Origin: Bacteroidota bacterium
Lineage (GTDB): Bacteria; Bacteroidota; Bacteroidia; Flavobacteriales; Weeksellaceae
Assembly (NCBI GenBank): GCA_018902795.1
Contig: JAHIQD010000011.1
Coordinates: forward strand, 62,001-126,000
Direction: 5' to 3'
DNA length: 64,000 nucleotides
Both the position numbers and the translations under genes were made by a program. Each line of letters begins with the position of its first letter. Position 1 is the first letter of the stretch. The notes beneath the pieces are model-generated. The model made no database searches, was not told the DNA's origin, and worked only from the letters and a program-made list of their open reading frames with translations. Positions 58,466 to 64,000 of this stretch are shown here, piece by piece.

Positions 58466-59722
58466 TTATGGAATTATAATATGGTTAAGGTTATTGATGA
58501 GCAGATTTCTGTTGAGCTCAAACTGTACTAATCCCTGCTTCAGATTCAGGTAATTATTGATCGACATGATGAAATCTACAATCTTCACATCGCCGGTAGG
58601 AACCTGTTTTAAATTGGCATCGATTAAAGTTTTTGCATAGGTAATCTGGTTTTTTGCCGCAGCGATCATTTGGTCATAATTTTTAATCTGTTTCCCGAGC
58701 ATCTCGCTTTTCTGTTCGAACTGATTTTTATTAAACTCCAGATATTTCTTCGAAGTCTCCAGGTTTATTTTATTCTGTTCAATTAAAAGCTGTTTTTTGT
58801 GTCCGTCGAAAATGGGGACATTTACACTTAAACCCGTGCTGAAGCCGAAATTTTTATAAGGCGTTACCGTAAGCGAGGAAGAGTAGCCTGCATCTGCATA
58901 AGCTGCAATTTTAGGGCGGTAATCAAAGTTGATTATTTTCAGGTCGTTATCGTTTTTTAAACTGTCGGTTTTATAGTTTTCGAAATAAATACTTTTCGTG
59001 AAATCTGTGCTGATTTGTCTGTCGAGAAAAGGTTTTTCTAAATTTTTTAAATCAAAATCGATAAGTCCTGCAAGATAACTGAGCTGTGCATAACTGGCGA
59101 ACCAATCATTATATTTTGTCTGCAGCGCAAGCTGATTCTGCTGATGATTGACGGTAAAACTCAAATAATCGGTCTGTCTGAAAACCGATGCCTGCGTTAA
59201 TTTTTTTAAAATAAGGTCTTCCTGTTCAAATACATGCAGAATCTCCTTTAGTACTGCGTATTGCTGCTGGTTGGCATAGGTATTTAGATATTGGTCAACA
59301 ATGTTTTTTTCCAAAAGCAGTTTTTCAAGATTGCTTTTGTTCTGAACCTGTTTTGCCTGTAAATTGAAGGTGTTCAGGCGTGTTTTTAGATTTTCTTTTC
59401 CTACAAACTCTTTCGTCACTTTTACAATGGCGGCAATATTTTTATCATTGTTGGTATATGCACCGTTGTAGCCCCAGTTGTTGATAAAAGGCGCGTAAGA
59501 AGCGTTTCCCAAACCGTTGACCAGAAAACCGAAATCTTTCGTCATTTTCAGACTGTCGATTTTCAGGCTGTACACTTGGTTGTTATAATCATTCAGAACC
59601 GGGCTGTTTTCTTTGGCATGAGTGATATAAAAATCAATATTTCTCTGCCCGAAAAACAAGTTGGAACAGAGAGAAATGACCAATAACAATGATCTAAAAA
59701 TAATTGCCTGTCGGGTTTTCAT
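58466..59722 (-). CDS. TolC-family outer membrane efflux protein
   Basis: 418 residues. Signal peptide (AIIFRSLLLVISLCSNLFFGQ) then a helix-rich OEP fold with two repeats, each rich in long amphipathic helices (NLEKLLLEKNIVDQYL; NFQTNQNQFEQKSEMLGK-like NKNQFEQKSEMLGK). It ends at HIIIP. First gene of the operon, promoter box TATATTTG at 59736-59743 (minus). Supplies the outer-membrane channel. Confidence 0.9.
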   Translation of the reverse strand: MKTRQAIIFRSLLLVISLCSNLFFGQRNIDFYITHAKENSPVLNDYNNQVYSLKIDSLKMTKDFGFLVNGLGNASYAPFINNWGYNGAYTNNDKNIAAIVKVTKEFVGKENLKTRLNTFNLQAKQVQNKSNLEKLLLEKNIVDQYLNTYANQQQYAVLKEILHVFEQEDLILKKLTQASVFRQTDYLSFTVNHQQNQLALQTKYNDWFASYAQLSYLAGLIDFDLKNLEKPFLDRQISTDFTKSIYFENYKTDSLKNDNDLKIINFDYRPKIAAYADAGYSSSLTVTPYKNFGFSTGLSVNVPIFDGHKKQLLIEQNKINLETSKKYLEFNKNQFEQKSEMLGKQIKNYDQMIAAAKNQITYAKTLIDANLKQVPTGDVKIVDFIMSINNYLNLKQGLVQFELNRNLLINNLNHIIIP

Positions 59723-59735
59723 ACCATCATTTAAT

Positions 59736-59743
59736 CAAATATA
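59736..59743 (-). promoter_or_regulatory. Promoter -7 box of the efflux operon
   Basis: TATATTTG on the minus strand, 13 bases before the ATG. Confidence 0.5.
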
Positions 59744-59749
59744 AGAAAT

Positions 59750-59773
59750 AAAACTGCCTTTTCGGGCAGTTTT
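59750..59773 (-). terminator. Terminator between the PepSY-like gene and the efflux operon
   Basis: AAAACTGCC, loop TTTTCG, GGCAGTTTT. The plus-strand A-rich left flank gives a weak T run on the minus strand. Confidence 0.65.
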
Positions 59774-59785
59774 ACTTTGGTGTTT

Positions 59786-60226
59786 TTACTCTTTCTGAGA
59801 TTTCATAAACTTTCCGTTTTGATCGAAAATATAGTCTTTTCCGCTTATTTCCGCTTCATATTGCACGGTTCCATCGGCTTTCTGGATTTTCGCAGCTTCT
59901 TTAATTTTACCGATTTTGTTTTGCATTACATAAGTTTTTACACTTGCCGGAAGTTGTGCTGAAGATATTTCAGTTTCGGTTTCCAGTTTTTCGCCCTTCG
60001 CGTTGTAAAGGGCAGAAATTTCGCTTTTTCCCATATCGAAATTGGCTTCGTAATTTCCTTTTTCGTTTTCCCATTCCACTTTTTTGGCGTTCGGGAATTC
60101 TTTCTTGAAGGAATTTAAAACCACTTGTGGAATTTTTCCTTCACCCGATTTTTTTGCAGTCTGTGCAAATGTTGTCATAGCGGCCAAGCCTAAAGCTAGC
60201 ATTGCCATTTTGGTCTGTCGTTTCAT
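59786..60226 (-). CDS. PepSY-like secreted protein (DUF2874)
   Basis: 146 residues. Signal peptide (MALGLAAMTTFAQ-like stretch at residues 9-22). The mature part has two beta-lactamase-inhibitor-like PepSY repeats: VVLNSFKKEFPNAKKVEWENEKGNYEANFDMGKSEISALYNAKGE and SVKTYVMQNKIGKIKEAAKIQKADGTVQYEAEISGKDYIFDQNGK (given in short here). This tandem PepSY-like form is frequent near two-component systems in Bacteroidetes. Role unknown, possibly an inhibitor or sensor ligand in the periplasm. Confidence 0.85.
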   Translation of the reverse strand: MKRQTKMAMLALGLAAMTTFAQTAKKSGEGKIPQVVLNSFKKEFPNAKKVEWENEKGNYEANFDMGKSEISALYNAKGEKLETETEISSAQLPASVKTYVMQNKIGKIKEAAKIQKADGTVQYEAEISGKDYIFDQNGKFMKSQKE

Positions 60227-60368
60227 TGTTTTAAATTTTACTGTTACTTATTATTGATTTTCAAAATGTTTATTCATTCTGACGGAACAAAGTTTAGGAT
60301 ACAATTTGAATTAATTCTGAATTTTTCAAAAAGCAGCAAAAAATTTAATGATATAAATTGACGGTATT

Positions 60369-61640
60369 TTATTTATCCGGAAACTTTTGAAAATCAATGG
60401 TAAAAAAATGATAGTCTTGAGAATAGCTGTAATTCAGTTTCCAGTGGTAAATTTTACAGATGGTGTGGGCAATTTCAAGGCCGATTCCGTTGCTTTCCTG
60501 TTCGGTATTCCGTTTTTGAAATCTCCTGAAAAGCTTACTTTCATCAAGTTTTTCTTTGTCGGATGTATTGCTTATTAGGAATTGCGTTTCTGTGAGTTTT
60601 AACGTAAGAAAACCGTTTTCATTGCTGTATTTTATAGCGTTTGAAATAAGGTTTACCAACAGAATATGCAGCAAAGTTTCGTCAGCAATAACCATTTTGT
60701 CGCCTTCAGTTTCAAAGATGTAATGAAGATTTTTGTCTTCAATCATCGGTAGACTGTCCTCAATGATTTTCGCTGCGGTTTGCTGAACCGAAATTTCCTT
60801 CAGGTTCCCGAACTGTTGATTTTCTATCTTGGCAAGCAGCAGCAGACCTTTGTTCATCTTGCTCATTTTACTGATGGCTTCGAAGATGTTTTCAATGAAT
60901 TTTGCCTGCTCTGGACTGAGGGGCTCGGTTTGTATCAGCAACTCGAGTTTGCTCTGTATCACCGCAATTGGGGTTTGCATTTCGTGGGAAGCATTTTCGG
61001 TAAATTCTTTCTGGGATTTGTATTGTTTTTGGTTCCGGTGTACAAGGTCTGAAATTGAATTATTCAAATCATTCAGTTCATTTACCGGAGTTTTCGTGAA
61101 ATCCGGCGTTTGATGTTTATCGATTCGGTAGGTTTTTAACTGATTGAGTAATTTATAAAATGGTTTCCATATTTTTTTCTCAACCTGGTGGTTAATTGCC
61201 ATTAAGGAAAGAAGCAGAAAACCCAATAACATAATGAGGAGCAGCACAATTGCTTCCAGAACATCTTCATTTTCGAGCAGCGATTTTTTTAATTTGATGT
61301 GGTATTTTTTTTCGCCGGTTTGGGTGTAGAAATCCAGGACGCGGTGGTTGACAAATTCACCATCATTTTCCTGATAAATATTTTTGGTTTGGAAGTGGTC
61401 TTCATTTCTTAAGATTTCTTTTACTTCATTAATGGTCAAATTCTGGTCATATCTGCTGAAATTTTCCGGTTTGTCATTTGCAAGTTTTTTAAGAATCCAT
61501 TGCTTTTGAAATTCCAGGCTTTCATCCACATTATTCTGCATAATCTTCATGATTACAAAATAGAAGACCGGAATTGCGACCAAAAGTATGACAACAGTTG
61601 CTCCTATAAACCGCAGCGAAATGTAGTGGGAGAGTTTCAT
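60369..61640 (-). CDS. Sensor histidine kinase
   Basis: 423 residues. Two membrane helices (ATVVILLVAIPVFYFVIM at residues 14-31 and AIVLLLIMLLGFLLLSLMAI near 148) flank a periplasmic sensor. HisKA domain with ENASHEMQTPIAVIQSKLELL (phospho-His near 219), then an ATP-binding domain with LISNAIKYSNENG (N box) and GIGLEIAHTIC (G box). It overlaps the regulator gene by ATGA. Signal unknown; the neighbourhood suggests envelope stress. Confidence 0.92.
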   Translation of the reverse strand: MKLSHYISLRFIGATVVILLVAIPVFYFVIMKIMQNNVDESLEFQKQWILKKLANDKPENFSRYDQNLTINEVKEILRNEDHFQTKNIYQENDGEFVNHRVLDFYTQTGEKKYHIKLKKSLLENEDVLEAIVLLLIMLLGFLLLSLMAINHQVEKKIWKPFYKLLNQLKTYRIDKHQTPDFTKTPVNELNDLNNSISDLVHRNQKQYKSQKEFTENASHEMQTPIAVIQSKLELLIQTEPLSPEQAKFIENIFEAISKMSKMNKGLLLLAKIENQQFGNLKEISVQQTAAKIIEDSLPMIEDKNLHYIFETEGDKMVIADETLLHILLVNLISNAIKYSNENGFLTLKLTETQFLISNTSDKEKLDESKLFRRFQKRNTEQESNGIGLEIAHTICKIYHWKLNYSYSQDYHFFTIDFQKFPDK

Positions 61641-62311
61641 AAAACCTCGTATTTATAGCCCATTCCGTACACTGACTTCAAATGGTCTTCCGCACCTGAA
61701 GCGATAATTTTTTTTTTCAGATTTTTAATATGCGCATAAATGATGTCGAAATTATCAAAAAATTCAGCCTGTTCGCCGGCAAGATGTTCTGCGATGGCAT
61801 CTTTGGAAATCACTTTGTTTTTATTGATGATTAAATACAGCAAAAGGTCGTATTCTTTTTTGGTAAGATCGATAATTTTATCCTTAAAATGTACTGTTTT
61901 CGCTGCGCTGTCTATCGAAATGTCGTTCGCGGAAATCACCTTTTTTCCGTCGAGTTTTCTTCTTCTGATCACCGAGGCAATCCTTGCTCCCAATTCGGAC
62001 AGGTGAAATGGTTTTGGCAAATAATCATCTGCACCCAGATCCAGACCTTCAATTCTGTCATCCACAGAATTTTTTGCTGAAATAATAATTACGCCGTCGG
62101 TTTTATGGTCTTCTTTAAGGGTTTTCAAAACACTCAGTCCGTTGCCGTCTGGTAAAGTAATGTCGAGTAAAACACAGTCATAATCATAATTGAGGATTTT
62201 TTGAATGGCGGTTTTAAAATCTGCTGCTTTTTCTACCTGATATTGCTTTTGAAGATATTCTTCAATGCTTTCGGCTAAACTTTTTTCGTCTTCAATAATA
62301 AGAATTTTCAT
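61637..62311 (-). CDS. OmpR-family response regulator
   Basis: 224 residues from the ATG at 62311 (MKILIIEDEKSLAESIEEYL); a longer frame to 62380 is rejected because the receiver domain begins here. Receiver with phospho-acceptor CVLLDITLPDGNG (Asp near 52) and LPKPFHLSEL, and a winged-helix output domain with LTKKEYDLLLYL and YGMGYKYEVL at the end. Paired with the kinase. Confidence 0.93.
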   Translation of the reverse strand: MKILIIEDEKSLAESIEEYLQKQYQVEKAADFKTAIQKILNYDYDCVLLDITLPDGNGLSVLKTLKEDHKTDGVIIISAKNSVDDRIEGLDLGADDYLPKPFHLSELGARIASVIRRRKLDGKKVISANDISIDSAAKTVHFKDKIIDLTKKEYDLLLYLIINKNKVISKDAIAEHLAGEQAEFFDNFDIIYAHIKNLKKKIIASGAEDHLKSVYGMGYKYEVL

Positions 62312-62504
62312 ACCTTTATTTTTGCTAATAGAACAGTGAGAAACTGAAGAAATTCTGAATTTTATGGCTATCCAATTCAAATTTAACTAAAGTTTATCAA
62401 TAAGTAATAATCTTTAGTTAAAGTTATGATTTTTAGCGTATTAGGATTTAATTGTTGATAAATTTACTTAATCAAATTAACCAAATTTAAATTTTTAAAA
62501 AACA

Positions 62505-62849
62505 ATGAAAAAATTAGTTACCGCAATGTCGCTGCTCTTAGGATTAGGACTTGCTTCCGCACAGCAAACCCACCCAGCAGCAGCTTCTCATCCTGCTGCA
62601 CCTGCGAAAGTTGTAAAAGCGGATCATCAGAAAAAAGAAATGCCAGCTGCAGCGCAAACTGACAAAAAAACAAAAACTGTTGCTGCAAAATCAGCTGTTG
62701 CTGCAAAACCTGTTTCGCAAACTCATGCAAAACCAATGGCAAGTTCGGGAATGAAAATGAAAAAAGACGGAACACCGGACAAAAGATATAAAGAAAACAA
62801 ACATCTGAAAAAAGACGGAACTCCGGATAAAAGATACAAAACAAACTGA
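62505..62849 (+). CDS. Small secreted Ala/Lys-rich protein with repeated KKDGTPDKRYK motif
   Basis: 114 residues. A signal peptide (VTAMSLLLGLGLASAQ) is followed by a low-complexity Ala/Pro/His/Lys segment and two copies of KKDGTPDKRYK, the second ending the protein. Very basic outside the signal. No known family. It is divergent from the two-component system. The repeat is a short linear motif that may bind acidic partners, calcium or surface polymers; this is speculation. Confidence 0.7.
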   Translation: MKKLVTAMSLLLGLGLASAQQTHPAAASHPAAPAKVVKADHQKKEMPAAAQTDKKTKTVAAKSAVAAKPVSQTHAKPMASSGMKMKKDGTPDKRYKENKHLKKDGTPDKRYKTN

Positions 62850-62869
62850 CAGATTATCTGTATGAATGG

Positions 62870-62897
62870 CCTCACTTCATCAAGTGAGGTTTTTTTG
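62870..62897 (+). terminator. Terminator after the small basic protein gene
   Basis: CCTCACTT-CATC-AAGTGAGG then T run. Confidence 0.85.
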
Positions 62898-62917
62898 TTT
62901 TCCTAAATTATTAAAGT

Positions 62918-63586
62918 CTAAAAGTAAGGAACCAGGCGTTCCGCAAGCATTTTAGTATTTCCGCTGAAATGGTGATTTCCTTTCAGATGCAGAAACTGAT
63001 AATCTTTAAGCGCAAGTTCCGCAAGCGGAAAATGATAGTATTCGAAATCGCTTACCACCAAAAGCAAAGGAGCGTCTTTAAGACTGTTGAGTTCGTGAAC
63101 GACACTGAAACCATATTCCTTATCGCTGATATATTCGGACAGACGGACTTCAAAATCATTCACTTTTGAAGGCCCGATAATCACCAGTTTTTTGATGTTC
63201 TTTTTAAATTCTGCATCGAAACGGTTGTAAACAAAGGGAGAAACATCAGCGCCGTAAGAATAACCGATGATGATGATCTGCTTGTTTTTCCGTTTTGAAA
63301 TGATGTTTTTTAGATAATTTTCGCTGTCCTGTGAGGTTTGTAACGGTGTTTTCTTATCCCAAAAGTATTTTTTAGAATTTAAAGCGAAAACATCGTAACC
63401 GTAACGGTGCAGATTTTCGGCAAAACTTTTGGAAAAATTATTGAAACCCCCATCACCGCTGATATAAAAGATAACCGGTTTATCGGTGTTGCTGTTCCAG
63501 ACGGTCACGGGAAAAGCTTCTTTTTTACTGCACGAAACTGCCAGCAACAAAAAGAAAACTCCGAATATTTTAAGTGTGTTTTTCAT
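62918..63586 (-). CDS. VirJ/AcvB-type lysyl-phosphatidylglycerol hydrolase
   Basis: 222 residues. Lipoprotein signal (VFFLLLAVSCSK, Cys19) then a serine-hydrolase fold: FYISGDGGFNNFSKSF near residue 41, nucleophile motif IIGYSYGADVSPFVY near 111 and a C-terminal LKGNHHFSGNTKML with the catalytic His. AcvB/VirJ proteins hydrolyse lysyl-phosphatidylglycerol. The next gene is an MprF-like synthase of the same lipid, on the same strand, which supports the call. Confidence 0.85.
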   Translation of the reverse strand: MKNTLKIFGVFFLLLAVSCSKKEAFPVTVWNSNTDKPVIFYISGDGGFNNFSKSFAENLHRYGYDVFALNSKKYFWDKKTPLQTSQDSENYLKNIISKRKNKQIIIIGYSYGADVSPFVYNRFDAEFKKNIKKLVIIGPSKVNDFEVRLSEYISDKEYGFSVVHELNSLKDAPLLLVVSDFEYYHFPLAELALKDYQFLHLKGNHHFSGNTKMLAERLVPYF

Positions 63587-63598
63587 GATCTTTCTCTG

Positions 63599-64000
63599 TT
63601 ACGGCTTCATAATTTTATTCAAAGCAGCGGAGATTTGAAGTAAATCAAAATCGTTGCCGTAAACCAAATATTTGTCTTCCCAGATATCGGCATATTTTTC
63701 CTTAAAATCACGCAGCGACTGATAGTGTTTGAAGCTTCCCAACCGGTTGTACACAAATTTCAGTATTTCTTCTGCAGTATTATCGGGCTCTTTTTCCCCG
63801 CCAAGTGGTGTCAAACCGAGATTAATGTATTTTAAATTCTTCTGTTTGGTGTATTCCACCAATTTTACAATCATGGCATCCATACTTCCGTTGGGTGCAT
63901 TGGCTGTTCTTCTGATTAAATCATAGGTGCATTCGTCGGCTGCAAAATCAGGAATAATATTGAGGAACGCTTCTATTTCACCGCTTTCATTTTTTAGAAC
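63599..64000 (-). CDS. MprF-like phosphatidylglycerol lysyltransferase, C-terminal part (runs off the window)
   Basis: The frame is open to base 64000, so the gene begins outside. The visible 133 residues contain ESGEIEAFLNIIPDF, APNGSMDAMIVKLVEYTKQK and NLGLTPLGGEKE, the DUF2156/MprF catalytic end, which transfers lysine from Lys-tRNA to phosphatidylglycerol. The membrane flippase part is not seen. It is upstream of the VirJ-like gene on the minus strand (12-base gap), implying a synthesis-hydrolysis pair. Confidence 0.85.
   Translation of the reverse strand, partial: VLKNESGEIEAFLNIIPDFAADECTYDLIRRTANAPNGSMDAMIVKLVEYTKQKNLKYINLGLTPLGGEKEPDNTAEEILKFVYNRLGSFKHYQSLRDFKEKYADIWEDKYLVYGNDFDLLQISAALNKIMKP

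Overview
The window looks like a chromosomal segment of a flavobacterium, most likely a Weeksellaceae member close to Chryseobacterium or Kaistella (inference). The base composition is AT-rich. Two secreted proteins carry type IX secretion sorting domains, one of type A and one of the gliding-motility type B. Cytochrome c assembly uses a fused ResB-CcsA protein, and a class A beta-lactamase of the A2 (PER/VEB/CGA-like) kind is present. The Bacteroidetes promoter box TAnnTTTG, sometimes with an upstream TTG/TTTG at 19-21 bases, recurs in front of many genes. It often shows that the true start is an internal ATG rather than the longest reading frame. Nearly all genes are chromosomal housekeeping genes. 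I see no phage, integron, insertion sequence or CRISPR array.

Layout. 1-5050: end of a B12-dependent ribonucleotide reductase, lpdA, a T9SS leucine-rich protein, a mini KOW protein, a 21-bp tandem repeat block, a KTSC protein and a CvfB-like S1 protein. 5054-9444: tRNA-Pro(GGG), a giant T9SS type B surface protein and a small zinc-ribbon protein. 9526-16621: the complete histidine operon hisGDCBHAF(IE), preceded by a textbook-looking attenuator made of promoter, 17-residue His-rich leader peptide and terminator. 16859-23414: a methyltransferase, an mgtA-type P-ATPase broken by two frameshifts, a DUF892 protein, a methionine aminotransferase, an M28 peptidase lipoprotein and tRNA-Arg(CCT). 23718-34313: uvrA, a tiny free-standing 16-codon transcription unit, a TonB receptor, a DUF2490 protein, dnaN, pheT, a META lipoprotein and an acidic protein. 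34351-39390 (minus): a membrane protein, hbd, class A beta-lactamase, M23 peptidase and a Gfo/Idh oxidoreductase. 39553-51253: pcm, ccsBA, rnz, a TIGR02757 protein, a DUF1003-like protein, rsmA (minus), ftsX, a DUF3098 protein, uppP, truB, an outer-membrane-like protein and an RluF-type pseudouridine synthase. 51250-64000: mostly minus-strand envelope genes, namely an HD hydrolase, a KefB-type antiporter, a YegP protein, an RND efflux operon (TolC, adaptor, permease), a PepSY-like protein, a two-component system, a VirJ-type hydrolase and the end of an MprF-like lysyltransferase.

How genes fit together. The his genes overlap or nearly abut throughout and share one attenuated promoter. The 54-64 kb region groups sensing (histidine kinase and response regulator), efflux, a PepSY-like periplasmic protein and lysyl-phosphatidylglycerol synthesis plus hydrolysis, which suggests an envelope-stress neighbourhood (inference). 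The most interesting non-coding signals are the his leader, a second leader-like mini-ORF at 26631-26681, promoters interleaved with hairpins at tRNA-Arg and at the antiporter gene, a GC-rich structured intergenic element at 49147-49228, the 21-bp repeat block at 3700-3867, and a 20-base motif shared by the dnaN and pheT leaders.
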